Origin: Anthostomella pinea
Lineage: Eukaryota > Ascomycota > Sordariomycetes > Xylariales > Xylariaceae
Direction: 5' to 3'
Assembly: GCA_963556695.1 (NCBI GenBank)
Contig: CAUWAG010000006.1
Span: forward strand, 3,410,001 to 3,474,000
DNA: 64,000 nucleotides
Every line of letters begins with the position of its first letter. Position 1 is the stretch's first letter. Under the pieces are notes generated by a model. That model saw nothing but the letters and a program-made list of their open reading frames with translations. It was not told the DNA's origin and did not search any database. The position numbers were made by a program, and so were the translations under genes. This document shows, one piece after another, positions 24,651 through 39,793 of this stretch.

Positions 24651-25912
24651 ATGGCGTCAGTAGGGCTGCTGGCAATGCCAGCCGAGGTACAGAGCACCAC
24701 CGTTCCCACAAAAATATGATGGGTTCCTAAGATACTGACACGCTCTCAGCTTCTGCTCGACGTCGCGTCCTACCTTGACACGAATGGCCACAGAGCCCTC
24801 CGACTGAGCTGCAAGCATATCGTGAATGTCCTTTTCGATACTTTCACCACGCAATACTTCCGCGAGACCCGGGTGTTCCAGACCGAAAACAGCCTCCAGA
24901 GATTAGTCGATATATCGAAGTCTCGACTCGGTCCTTTCGTTAGGCGTGTGCTACTAGGTGTCGGCATGAGGGAGGACGAGACCAGTCGGGCTCTATCATG
25001 GCATTGGAAGGAAGATACCAAGCTGCAGCTTCTCACCTCCACAGGCCAGGATCGACTGATGCTGGCCGAGGCGTTTGAAAATTTGAACCTGGAGGTTGTT
25101 GGTATACGCAGCTATAGCCCGGTTGACTGGCAACGATCGAGTACTGAACACAAGCTAAGAATGGGTGAAGGCGGTGAGTACTACCAGCCCCCCCCGGCAC
25201 TGGCCTACAACATGAACATAACTTCCGCGTTCTGCTGTTGGCCGTCGGCGATGCCAATGTGCGGCCGAATAAGCTGGAAACCACCTTTGCAGAAGGGGAT
25301 GGTCTACCTCATAATGGTCTGCGTGTGGAACCTTTCATGGAACGATACATTCTACCCGTCTTGGCCCAGCTACAAGAACTGCATTTAACAACACATACCA
25401 CTTCCAGACTTCGTACTCGCAGACCTGGATTAGGCGCACACAACTACAGCCCCCAGGGTCGGAGCACTCGCAACTATCGACTCTTCCTCGGCCATGTCCC
25501 ATGCCTTCAATTCCTTCATCTCGATTTCCTGCAACACTCGCCTTTGAACCAAGACGAGGGCTTCTTTGCCTGGCTAGCGACGCCTCCATGCTCAGAACCG
25601 TATGGTGGAGACCAACGGTTACGGCCGCCTCCTTTTGTGTCATTCGGCAATCTGCGCCACCTTGAGCTCTACCATGCGACGGTTCCGTCCAAGGATATGC
25701 TTGCCGTCCTTACAAAATTTTCGCCGACGCTGCGCGCACTGAGGCTTTTGAGCATAAAGCTTACGGTCGAGGCATCGCCAACGCAGAGTGAACTTGAGCA
25801 ACACGAAGTGCCCGAGCTCTGGCCCGGCCTGCTGGACACGCTACATCAGTTTGGCCATCATCTGCACCAAGTTCAATTTGGGATGTGTCAAACAGAGCGT
25901 GGGGGCATTTAG
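24651..25912 (+). CDS. F-box-like protein (5' portion well supported, 370-aa frame)
   Basis: Model join(24651..24686, 24750..25101, 25188..25912). Exon 1 encodes MASVGLLAMPAE and splices (GTACAG...CTCAG) to LLLDVASYLDTNGHRALRLS, giving an F-box-like LPxEvLLdvasyL pattern. The second intron (GTATAC...ACCAG, 86 nt) is needed to avoid a frame break and joins LNLEVV to a frame containing NFRVLLLAVGDANVRPNK. Fungal F-box proteins act as SCF ubiquitin-ligase substrate adaptors. The rest resembles the leucine-rich, diverse C-terminal half of fungal F-box proteins (FGNLRHLELYHATVPSKDML). The frame stops at 25912, yet protein-like sequence continues to about 26522 in two other frames, so the true gene is probably longer, with unresolved introns, or it is decaying. 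An alternative to intron 2 is an indel in the C8 run at 25188-25195. Confidence 0.6.
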
Positions 25913-25962
25913 ATGGGTGAAAACGTATATTCTGGTGTAATCCGTGTTCTTGTTGTATCTCT

Positions 25963-26522
25963 GTGAAAATCCTTCTGTGGGCTAAGTGGCCCAAAAATGC
26001 CCTATTGGCCTTGTTGGTGCACTGCCACCTCCCTGAACGCCACGCCACAGTGGCTTGCACGCCATTCAACAGGATGCTGGAAGATGTGATTTTCTATCTG
26101 GACCTTGCCGGGATGATGCGTCGCTGTTTCATAATCCACGGCAGCAAATATTGGTCTTTCTCGTACACTGGTACCGACATGAAGAAAGCACTCCAGGGCC
26201 TGCAAAAGTCCCTGGTTGAGGACGGCTCATATTGGGAGCCAGCCTTGACAGGGGAATGGTCGGCGGAAGACAATAAGATGATATCCCCCCTGTCCTCCGA
26301 TGCGAGGTTACTGACCCCAACCTCTCAGTTATCAACTGCAGCGAAGATGGCGATCCATCTAACGAGATCACAGTCGTGAACATCGATGATTCCTCGGATG
26401 ATGACCGCGAAGAGGATTCCTCAGAAGTTGACGGTGAAGATGAGAGTCCTGAAAGCAGGAACGAAAGCAGGAACGAAAGCAGGAACGAAAGCTCTGCCGG
26501 CTCCTCGACCCAGGAGCAATGA
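25963..26522 (+). pseudogene. Probable 3' exons or frameshifted tail of the F-box-like gene
   Basis: The frame 25963-26379 includes MLEDVIFYLDLAGMMRRC and KYWSFSYTGTDMKKALQGLQ, which look like the end of a fungal F-box protein. From about 26301 the coding signal shifts to another frame (CEVTDPNLSVINCSEDGD, then an acidic tail rich in Asp/Glu/Ser) that ends at TGA 26520-26522. I found no good splice pair joining these frames. Either a frameshift (for example in the C6 run at 26285-26290) broke the gene or the sequence has an indel. The tail contains three tandem SRNE units from a 12-bp repeat. Confidence 0.45.
26451..26492 (+). repeat. 12-bp coding tandem repeat (SRNE units)
   Basis: Three and a half copies of GAAAGCAGGAAC encode repeated E-S-R-N within the acidic tail of the F-box-like locus. 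Confidence 0.8.
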
Positions 26523-26847
26523 AGCAATAGACTGGCCCGGTGGTGTGTTGTCGGTGTTGGAGGACTGAGCTTGTTACAATCACCCCTACCGGTCTCCGCG
26601 TGTGCACCTCGATACAATTCCAAACTCCAGTTACATGGTCTGAAATAATCACACTGCCATAAGTAGTCATAATCTTCAAACTGATTGTTCCACAGTGCTT
26701 ATTCCACAGGCACACAGTGCTCCTGCGAATGGAGACTTTTGAGGTTGTGGTACAGCAGCGAGCTGTGCAAGGCGGCTTTAGATCGCTGGCATGGTTCACC
26801 TCGCGCGCTCCTCGGTCGTACTGTCGCGTGCGTTAGGTACACCGAAC

Positions 26848-27045
26848 CCTTATGAGTCTCTGTACACTCCTCATCCACCGAGCGAAAGGTAATTTCATCA
26901 TAAATGGAATAAGCACGCTGGAATAAGCATCGAAAATGACTTGTATAGCTATGAGCTGCTTATTCCTGTCTGCGTATTCCAGTATTTTCAAGATTTACGT
27001 GTGATCAGAATTCTTCTAACATGGCGCGTACGGAGACTTATGAGG
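26848..27045 (-). mobile_element. MITE-like GGAATAAGCA repeat, copy C (both ends present)
   Basis: The left end CCTTATGAGTCTCTGTAC (26848-26865) is an imperfect inverted repeat of the right end GTACGGAGACTTATGAGG (27028-27045), matching 15 of 18. The three differences are all transitions. Internally, TGGAATAAGCACGCTGGAAT and GCTGCTTATTCC form a palindromic core. No ORF is present. The size of about 198 bp, terminal inverted repeats and several dispersed relatives fit a miniature inverted-repeat element. A target-site duplication is not evident. A further partial TGCTTATTCC copy lies just upstream near 26696-26709. Confidence 0.75.
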
Positions 27046-27493
27046 GCTGAGTGTATCATGATGAGCTACACGCAACCGACGTTAAACATGCGGTTTCGTC
27101 AAGAGCATGTTCATCTTCATACCAGGCCGATACAGTGATGCAATGCGTTAGTTGCCATTAACTACAAGTTGGGTTATCTCGGTGCTATGTTAGCCCCTTC
27201 GTGACAATTCACAGACGCTTTTCTTCCCTCTTTCGCACGCCAACAATATCCCCGTCCGCGGAACGCCTTGAGGTTGGTAGACCTCACCTCGCATTACATC
27301 ACCTCCTGCAATGGTAGAACAACGTCTGTCTAAGCCTTGTTCGCGTATTCGCATACAGAAATGCAGACATTCGAGATAATAATGAGTCCAAGCCAAGACA
27401 AGCCAAGACAAGCCAAGCCAAGCCATTCCCAACTGCACCGAACGGACCTCAACCGGCCGGGCCACGTCAATACAGTACTTGGCTGTCCTAAGC

Positions 27494-31124
<3,631 letters not shown>

Positions 31125-32167
31125 CGCAGAATGGATCAGCCGGCGATGGACTCGAGCGCGTCTTGTAGCATCCGAAACTGATAAGAACAGGTGCTTTGCA
31201 GGGTGTTCAGTGCAGTATAGTCAATTGGCTTGGGGGAGAGGGGTCGTTTGGCAGCCTCGCCTTGATCTGGTGGGCAGATTTCGCAATAGTCGTTGGGTGT
31301 AGGTGCTGGTTGAGGGAGACTTTGTTGGGGACGCGGGGCGCGTTATTGTGGATCAATCAATTAACATGCCCCCGGGACCGCTTGGCACTTGATCTTGTGG
31401 GGCGCAAGCAGTCTGCTATGATTGGCTGAGTGCCGTATCGTGGCACGCACTTGTTATCAACAAGCACAGCCACACAGCCACGCAGCCACGATAGCGATGT
31501 AAGAGACTGAAATGTCAGGCCCCAGGCCCCTTTCACATGACTGACTTCAATCACTGCATCTGTTCCAGGTTAGCGTGAATCTTTACCTATGTTGCACGTG
31601 CTTTGGATACTCGTTGGCGAAACCTCACCAACAATCATGCACAATAACTTCAGGTCCCCCTGCGCCTCCATCAATCCCTTGAAATCAAGCCACCAACGGG
31701 CTCCACAGGTCGCGATGACGAACCGACGGTCAAGATGGACATGAAGGGGGATCCGGACCCCTCGAAGGAGGTTGACTATTTGGAAATAATAATGATGATG
31801 GGCTCGACGAATGTGACTGAGCACTCGGTCGTCTCAGGCGCAGTGGCTGCTCCTCGACGAGTGCCAGACCATCTAGAACCCCTACGGGCTGGAACCAGAA
31901 GAGCCAGCGGACTCGATGGGTACCATAACGATGCACGCATTGAAGACAACTGAAGATACTTGGCCGATGTATGACTCTTGAGCCTCGAGCCATTCCTATA
32001 TTTGGCGCCGTCGGGCATCAATGCTAGCACCGCGTACATCTATCTGATGGTAGCGACTTGTCGCACCAGCCTACTCACGATAGAGACTACAGCATTACGA
32101 ACTCAGCTCTGAGCTCGTCCTTCGCTCCAATAAACTGGTTCTACTAGCGATTTGGGCCCTCAACACA
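31125..32167. other. Intergenic, nothing recognised
   Basis: This stretch holds the Smc5 promoter and the 3' side of the ML-domain gene. The ORFs are short and lack protein-like composition; I see no repeat or RNA gene. Confidence 0.5.
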
Positions 32168-32927
32168 TCACCGCGGCCAAGTACAGTTGGTCATAGGTCC
32201 TTTATAACGCTTATTGATCTCCTCATCTTCCCACCTCAAGCACACCTCGGCCGTCAAACAGTAGATCCTCCCGCCCTCCGCAGTCTTTGCATCGAAAGTA
32301 AAGTTGAAGAAGCCCTTTTCATACCCGCGTCAGTTACAGTATAGTGTGGAGAGGGGGTGGGAATTACCGGCCTACGGAAGAACATAGGCATTACGTATCC
32401 CGGCGACTCGAGAAGGGCAAAACCCTCCACAGGTGGGCAAGTCGTGTTCCTCTTTGGCAGCCCACCTAGGGGCTGTTGGATGTCGGTCAAGGTGCAGAAA
32501 CCCTCCGTCCAGGCTTCATATGGCGATGTCTCGCCGGGCGGGTAGCCGTAATCTTCGCAATGCGAGCCGCAGTCCACAGAAAAGGTGATTGTCGCATTCG
32601 GTGTAAACGTGCCTTGAAAGGTCCCATAGAGGTGAAAGAGAAAGAAATCGTCGCTTTTGGCTATCAGTGACGGGGAAACTCGGTGACCGATTCTTGGATC
32701 ACGTACAAGTGGATAGGCTGCTGGGTCACCTCTACCGATGTGATGTTGTATAGGTCTGTCGGGCGGGACACCTCGCAGAGACTGAGAGGGGTGCCGCCTG
32801 GTAACTCAGGCCTCGACAAGAACCGAGTGTCAGAGACACCTCTAAAAGGGTCATCACTCAAGGGTCTCTGGGAACCGGTGGATAGTGACAAGGCTCTTGC
32901 CGTATACTCGAGCCCTGGAATACGCAT
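32168..32927 (-). CDS. ML-domain (MD-2-related lipid-recognition) protein, 217 aa
   Basis: CDS complement(join(32168..32314, 32368..32653, 32707..32927)). Intron 1 (53 nt) has GTACGT and acceptor CAAAAG, which restores PIHFDDFFLFHLYGTF. Intron 2 (53 nt) has GTAATT and GAAAAG, giving RRPGFFNFTFDAKTAEGG. The pattern matches ML/NPC2-like folds: a first Cys in GGTPLSLCEVSRP, beta strands, a Cys pair in VDCGSHCEDYG, FCTLTDIQQP, TTCPPVEGFALLES, and a final strand with IYCLTAEVC. ML proteins bind sterols or other lipids in a beta-sandwich pocket. Secreted members carry a signal peptide, but this start (MRIPGLEYTARALSL) is not clearly hydrophobic, so the true start may lie in an upstream exon. Five or six Cys spaced as above could form the usual disulfides. 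Confidence 0.75.
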
Positions 32928-32984
32928 CTTCAGATCGAATTGATGATGACAATGGCAACCGGATAGGGCAAGAAAGGCCGGTTG

Positions 32985-33020
32985 AGTTTTGAGTTTTGAG
33001 TTTTGAGTTGAGAGTTGAGA
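32985..33020. repeat. TTGAG tandem repeat in the ML-gene leader
   Basis: TTTTGAG/TTGAGAG units repeat five to six times just upstream of the predicted ML-gene start, so they probably lie in its 5' untranslated region. Confidence 0.7.
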
Positions 33021-33396
33021 GAGTTCAGCTAAAAGGATACGCTGCTCACGAAATGGAAGAGGGTAGATGTAATGGATGCCTGTGCGACCAGCTGACGTTG
33101 GGGAAGTCTGTTTGTAGAGGTCAGGCTGCGCCTCATCATGTCTGAAAGGATGCACATGCAATGCATCCCACCTCAGCTCAAGAGATCTGCATGTCCGATA
33201 AAAGGGATCCCGGATTGGAAGAGCTCGCTCCTTCGACGATCCTTTTTAGCGGTCTAAAGGTCGAGAACATCCAACGGCCAACATTCAAGGTTTAAGCCAC
33301 CTCAGAGTTTGGCAAACACTTGAAGAGACCAGTCTTATTGGTCGATATAACAGATTCTCGGTGAGGCTACAATTGCATGGGGTTTCGATGACGATG

Positions 33397-34245
33397 TCAA
33401 CTCATCCCACCGCAGGGGATGACTAGAAGTTGGTTGTTGATGGGGTCCGCGCCTCCTCCGCCGTCGATGACGACGCCCTGGAGGCGGGCGAGGCAGTCCG
33501 GGGCGTCGGCGGGGCCCTTGCTGTCGTCGAGTAGCTTCGCCATCGACAGCTTCAGGTCGTTGATCCATTCTGCGTTGTACGTCACTTCCCTGCTCCTTTT
33601 CTGGCGGAAGTCCTCGGCGTTGTCGACGGCTGTGTCGTGCAACATGACCCGGTAGTCGCCGCTCATGCCGTGGCATTCGTTCTTCTCTTCGACGGGAAGG
33701 AGTAGTGGTGCCTCGTCCGTCTAGTCGCGGGTATAGCTGTCCATGATTAGGTCTCGGATCTTCTCGTGAAGAGGGATCTGGGGATGGAATACCTTGACTC
33801 TGTTCCCAATCCGGGGCCAGAAGGTGTCTTGCCAGCCGTTGGAGCCAGGCGCATCGTCGAGCACCATGGCGTCGAGGAGCGCGTTCTGGAAATCGTTATA
33901 CGTTTGAAACTCGGTTGTGATAACGACGCCTGTGGTGACGTTATCGTAGGCCTTCGGGAGTGGCCCGTCGATGTCGTCCTTGTCAGACTCGTTGTAGGGG
34001 TAATGGAAGAGCCAGAGGCCATCGTTGTGCTGATCTGGCTCTTTGATCCCAGGACCACGAAACCTGTCGCCCTCTATCTGGTCGCCGACCAGAACCCATC
34101 TGACGCCTTGGTCCTGATTTCTCGACACGTCGTCGGCGATGGCCTTGTTGAGCTGGACGCTCATGAATCATGTCATCGAAATGTTTTCGAATTTCCTTGG
34201 TCATTTTCGTATGGTCTTTCTCATCGACACAAAGAGTTGTGTCGG
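33397..34245 (-). pseudogene. Broken SGNH/GDSL-hydrolase-like gene (C-terminal part)
   Basis: Minus-strand sequence shows TKEIRKHFDDMIH in one frame and, after a shift near 34163-34170, QLNKAIADDVSRNQDQGVRW and IEGDRFRGPGIKEPDQ in another. This resembles the C-terminal half of fungal secreted SGNH/GDSL esterase-like proteins. A TAG at 33721-33723 ends that frame, but the same frame stays open for another 107 codons, through ECHGMSGDYRVMLHDTA, to TGA at 33397. The N-terminal half with the GDS nucleophile motif is not found upstream. A frameshift, an in-frame stop and a missing 5' end together argue for a pseudogene. Family assignment is from pattern memory and is moderate; the alternatives are an unusual gene with missed introns, or assembly errors. 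Confidence 0.6.
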
Positions 34246-35862
34246 CTCTGCGCTGGCCTCGGTTGGTGGTTCAGGAGGCGGGAAGTGTCAGGTGCTGTGA
34301 AGAGGGCGGGCACCGCGCGGCCGCGGCCGATTGGCACTGAAAACTGGCCCAGGTATGGCGACGGGGTCAGGCATACGTTCAGTAGCCCGACGGTGAATAG
34401 GAGGGACAATATCGATGAATGGCCGGTTCATGGTGATGCTGATAGGCATGTCTTCGCATCTGACTGATCGGATAGGGATGGGGCGCTGGTCGCCTTGGGT
34501 TTGGAAAGGATATGACTGTTGGGTTTTCTCGTTGGCTGGGCGTGCGTAGGGGTGACCATATATGCCCATGATGTTTCATGCTACCGATTGGCGTTAGGAC
34601 TGGCGGAATGCTCTGTGTTGTTCTTGTATAGTAGTATCAGTGGTCGTTTCGTAGTAACTTGCATCTCCTAAGCACTATTGGGCGACTCTTCATATACGAT
34701 GGCAGTTTCTGACTCCCAGACGCTGATGAGATACTGTATCCCCAGCGATGCAGTTGCCTATAAGAACTGCGTATGCCTTTGTGAGTGATTGAGATGCATG
34801 TGGCCATCTCAGTGAGCGTTGTAGGCCGGACGTACGCGAGAGCCCCTTTTTGCATTCAGCCACACCGTCAGCCATCCCCGTCCCTGAAGACCTGGAATCA
34901 GCACTCTCACTTCCATGAGGTATGATATCCGTCTGCCCAAGCATCTATATAATGCCTTTATGTCCCAGCTTGTGATGGTTAGATTTTTTTTCATCTCTCC
35001 AGGTCAACATTGCACACGGGTTGACACGAACATTTGGCCATGTAACGTTACTGCCAAAGGAGCACACATAGCATTGCGTGCCTACATGCCTGACCACAAA
35101 TGGACTACAATATGTCTTGGATGGACCATTGAGATGCAAATAACAGTTCAAGGGCGGTGGCTGCACGAGTGGCTGGATAAATGTAGGGTAGATGGTATTC
35201 TTTGGTACACATCTACCTAGGAGGTACATGGCTGGAGGTGCTGGGACGGGAGATGTAGATAACCTATGTACATAGTGGGATGGAGTAGGTGCACTTGCTG
35301 CTCAAGACGGTACTGGAATAACCAATTACTGGGGTTTCTCCCACTGGAGAATCGGGGTCCTCATTTGCAGGCAAGTTTGGGTTCTGGGCAGCTCGAATTT
35401 GGTGCATCTTGACTCAGATTTGTCGCCCAGCCATAAACACCACATTCCTTCTGCACCACCTTCCACCTTCCACCTGCCACAGCTCGGCAACACCGTGCAC
35501 CTCAAAAAAACCTACTCGCCGGTCCATCCAAATTCCACTCTCCAACCAATATCTGTCTGCATGCTACGCTCGTTTTGACTGCTGGATCCTCAGGCACACG
35601 AGTTTGTCGCAAAACCACCTGCCTGCCTTACCTGATCTTTCTCCCGCCCCAGAGGCCTCGTTCTTTTGCCTCTAGTCAGCGATCCCCAGGCGCACCACCG
35701 CGCCAACACCAGTTCCCTCCTTGTCATCATCCCATTGTCTCTCCAACTCGCATTCTCGCTCCTTGTTTCCTACCACACTACCTCAGCCGACTTTCCCAAT
35801 TGGCAGCACAGGGACTGGGCTAAGACGGATATGGTGTAAACAGCCACTTGTTGCCCTTGGAC
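34246..35862. other. Intergenic, upstream of the Gin4-like kinase
   Basis: No protein-like ORF is present. From about 35420 to 35830 the plus strand is C/T-rich, as expected for the leader of the kinase gene. Nothing else is recognised. Confidence 0.5.
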
Positions 35863-38800
35863 ATGGCGGATCGTGGGGTTTCAATGTCTCACATTCAACG
35901 CCCTCCCCTGGGAGACGCGACCGACCGCGTCATCAACGCCTCTTCCCAGAAACCTGGGAAACGCACTCGAGCTCTAGAGCCCGAGACCAACCCGTTGCGC
36001 GCCCACCCCTCTGGCCACAGGCCCACAGACTCGAGATCCAGCACTCGCGCCGCCACTTCAACCAACAACAATGCCAGAGGGCCAGCGAACCCGCGCGCCT
36101 CCACAATCTCGCAAGACGACCGCGATGGCAGCAAGCGAGACTCCCAGATCTCGACCTCGAGTGGTGCCTCAAGTAGCAAGCGAAAGACTCACATTGGCCC
36201 ATGGCAACTCGGCAAGACACTGGGCAAAGGCTCGGCAGCACGAGTCCGGCTGGCCAGGCACCAGGCCACGCAGGAATTGGTGGCCGTGAAGATACTGGCC
36301 AAAAACATGACCCAATTGACCCAGGCTGGTAGTCTTGCCGAGCTGGACAAGTGGGATCGCAATCGGGATGAATACGCCTCCGAGAGACACATGCCGCTGT
36401 CTATCGAACGCGAAGTTGCTATACTAAAGCTGATCGACCACCCTCACATTGTGAAACTGAACGATATCTGGGAGAACCGCTCTGAGATGTAAGTTCACTT
36501 TCAAGCTCCAAGCCAATTCGATCCGTACTGACATTGCAATCCAGCTACCTTGTCCTGGAGTACATGGAAGGAGGCGACCTCTTTACTTACATCAACGAAT
36601 TTGGTCCTCTCCGGGAGTTTGAGATGATGCACTACTTTCGGCAGATACTGAGCGCGCTGGAATATGTCCATTCGTTCAACATCTGCCATCGGGACCTGAA
36701 GCCGGAGAACATCCTCATGAAAGAAAATGGAGAGGTGAAGATAGCCGACTTCGGTATGGCGGCTATACAGCAGGGCCCGACCCATACCCTCAAAACGTCT
36801 TGCGGAAGCCCTCACTATGCTGCCCCAGAGTTGGTAAGCCGAAGTCGGTACCAGGGTGACAAAGTAGACATCTGGAGTCTTGGTGTCATCTTGTACGCTG
36901 CCTTGTGTGCCCGACTTCCGTTTGATGATCCGTACGGGGATGTACCGCGGCTCCTTGCAAGAGCTGCAAGGGGCCACTACGAGGTCCCGGCTTTCATCAG
37001 CGATGATGCTCGGGACTTGATTGCCAGGATGCTGACGGTCGAACCAAGAAATCGCATATCTATCAGGAAGATATGGAAACACCGACTGATTCGGCAGTAC
37101 GATGATGGCGACGATCTAAACGACGGCGGGAAGTCTCTGGAATCCCGAAAAGTCGGACAGTGCCAGCCAGTGCTACCGGAAGACCTTGACATGCAGACTT
37201 TGCGCCAGTTGAAGTCCATGTGGCATACATTCTCTGAGAAGCACCTCGCTATGAAACTGATGACTCCGGAGTACGTTTACTATACTGAAATCGCGGTAGC
37301 CTTTGATCTGTTGAGAGTCGCACTGACATGAGGTTACAGGCCCAATGACCAGAAATTGTTCTACTGGCTTCTTCTGAACTACCGTGAGAAACGTCTGGAG
37401 AATTACGATGGGGATTTGACCTACTCTGCAAGTGATTACCATCATCTCCGACCCGCGAACTGGAAGAAGAAATTCACGACGGCCGAGTTTCCCTCAAAGT
37501 ACGGAAGAACTCCGTCTCGATTCACCGTCATCTCCAACGTGGCCACCGAGGAAGACAGTGATGGAGTCGACAACGCCACAGATTGTGGTAATACGATCCA
37601 GAGCTATGATCCTTACAAGTCTTCGCGTAACATGGAGGATGTAGAAGCTAGTCACGCGAAGATTGTCATCCATCGAAACGCAAGCTCAGCCAAGGACTCC
37701 ACGCATTCTTCGAAGCTGCGACAGGTTCGAAGTGGATCGATCAAAAGTAGTTCGACGTACTCGAAGCGGACCAGAGGTGCCCGGCATATCACAGCGCCTG
37801 CGGCTTACGGGTCCACAAGGCGATCTTTAAGCTCGGTTCGAAGTGGCGAAGGGGCTCCCTATGTGCGACCTGCTTCTCGACACAAGCGAGGTGTCGACTT
37901 CTCGCATGTTCGCAGACGGTCTTCCACGCAGCAGCAAGATCATATGCACCGTGCGCCTGCTAGCATAGCGGGAGACGATACGACCTATGATCGCGACTAC
38001 ATGTCCCCCGCGAGCTCGGTGAGAATAGCCAAGACTTCAAGAAACCCCAGTGGAAGGTCTCGCCCTGGCACACAATCGATGGCGGATATGTCTGGAGCCA
38101 AACAGGGTGGGTTACTCGGACATGAGGAGATGAGCCAGTTCGGCCACAGCATCGCAAAGGACTGTGACGAAGCGTTCAACAGTTCCTTGCTCAGTCCGCA
38201 GTCCTACTTAGACGAGGCCCCATTCGAACCTTCCATATCCGAGGATGCAAAGACGCTGTCAGTCGCAATGGCGACTCCGACCCCTGCTGCTCCGCGCGCG
38301 AGAGGTCTCCTCCACGAACCGCGCCCGTGGGATGTACGGCCGTTGCCGCCGGCACCACCTCCTACAGACTCGGTCCTACACGAGATCATGATGGCAAAGA
38401 AGAGAGCCGAACGCCGCAAGGACGACTGGTTTGAAGAGTCTTCGAAGCCTGCTAAACAGATGGCACCAAATGTCGTCCTACATGATCGACGCGGCAAGTC
38501 GACAGAAAAGGGCGAAACGAACCGCAGGGTTGCCTCAGCCCCTATCTATTCGCAGTTCAGCACTCAGTGGGGTAAGGACGCAATCCCCTTGCCACCAATC
38601 AATGAAGGATTTGCTACCGACAAGAGTCGCATTGTATCTGCCCCTGTAACATATTCCAAGTCCCGTCCTGATCCTTTGGACGAAGGTGCAGGTCTTGAGT
38701 ACCTTGCTCGTCACGAACAGACGATACGCGTCGTCAACTCCATCTCGGACCGTCATAACCCGGTCAGAGCGCCAGCGCCGCTGAACATTCGTAAGCAGGC

Positions 38801-39793
38801 GTCTAGAGAGGTGACTGCCTCTGCACAGTCTAGGCAAGAACTCAACCTCCGCCAAAAGTACGTCAAGGATGAGGCGGAGGCCCCAGTCTCCGAGGAGGCA
38901 TCGACCCTGTCTCTTGATCGCTCTTCTGCTGTGGCAAAGAAGAAGGCATCCTGGTTCAAGCGCACCTCCAAGGATAACGTTTTTGACTCGAATGGCGGCT
39001 CTGCCTCGAGTAACACTGATAAGCTTACCTATACAGATAGCAGCTCATCTAGGGGCCCGGCCATCCCGCCGGCGAAGAAGAAGAGCTTTAGTCTCGCCTT
39101 CTGGAAAGGGAACACCAAGGACCAACCACAGATGCAGATCTCGCTTGGAGGTAAGTATCATGAAGCCAATGTCGAATAGGAAGGAAACTAACAATTCGAC
39201 ACAGGGTCCGATTACGATGATTCACCGAGCCCCGAACCTGCCCGGATGTTCAATCACCCCGGCCGACCGCATCATAAGAGGAAGATGACGGAAGACGCGG
39301 CAACACGGCATATCGAGCCGCAGCAGAATTGGCTGGCCCGGCTGTTCAAGGTCAAGCCGGCGACCAAATATCTCTGCTTCTCGATATCGCGACGTCGCGC
39401 GCGACAGGAAATCGCCATCTTGCTCAAGGAATGGCGCAAGTACGGCATACGAGAGGTGCAGGTCGACAAGGAACGGAACATTGTCTTTGCACGCGTGGCT
39501 AAGAAGAACTGTGAGTACTGTGACAGCCTGCTTGGGCATATGAGGACGGCAGACTGACGGTACATGTTACAGACCTCAACCTGAATGAAGTCTCATTCGC
39601 CGCCGAGATCATGACGGTGATTGAGCATGGCAAGCGCAGTCAACTGTGCATTGCTCGCTTCACGCAAGAACGAGGTGCAGCCAGTAGCTTCCACAAAGTT
39701 GTCGACACCATGAACGCTGTTTTCAGCGTGCGAAACTTGCTCGTTGCTGAGAAGCGAAGAGTCAAGATGATGATCAAGACACTGAACTCTTGA
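35863..39793 (+). CDS. Gin4/Hsl1/Cdr2-type Ser/Thr kinase, 1229 aa
   Basis: CDS join(35863..36488, 36545..37270, 37340..39150, 39205..39510, 39573..39793). All introns have GT-AG ends and keep frame. A disordered Ser/Arg-rich N-terminus precedes the kinase domain (about 112-395): LGKGSAARV glycine loop, VAVKILAKN lysine, HRDLKPEN catalytic loop (about 257), DFGMA (about 276), SPHYAAPE activation end. After it comes a segment (LRQLKSMWHTFSEKHLAMKL, PNDQKLFYWLLLNYREKRLE) typical of the NIM1/Gin4 subfamily. The C-terminus (about 1075-1229) has a KA1-like fold with YLCFSISRRRARQEIAILLK and MIKTLNS at the very end. In yeasts these kinases sit at septins or the cortex, inhibit Wee1, and couple cell shape or septation to mitosis; KA1 domains bind acidic lipids. 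MADRGVSMSHIQRPPLGDAT was chosen as start; an in-frame ATG lies five codons upstream (35848). Confidence 0.92.
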
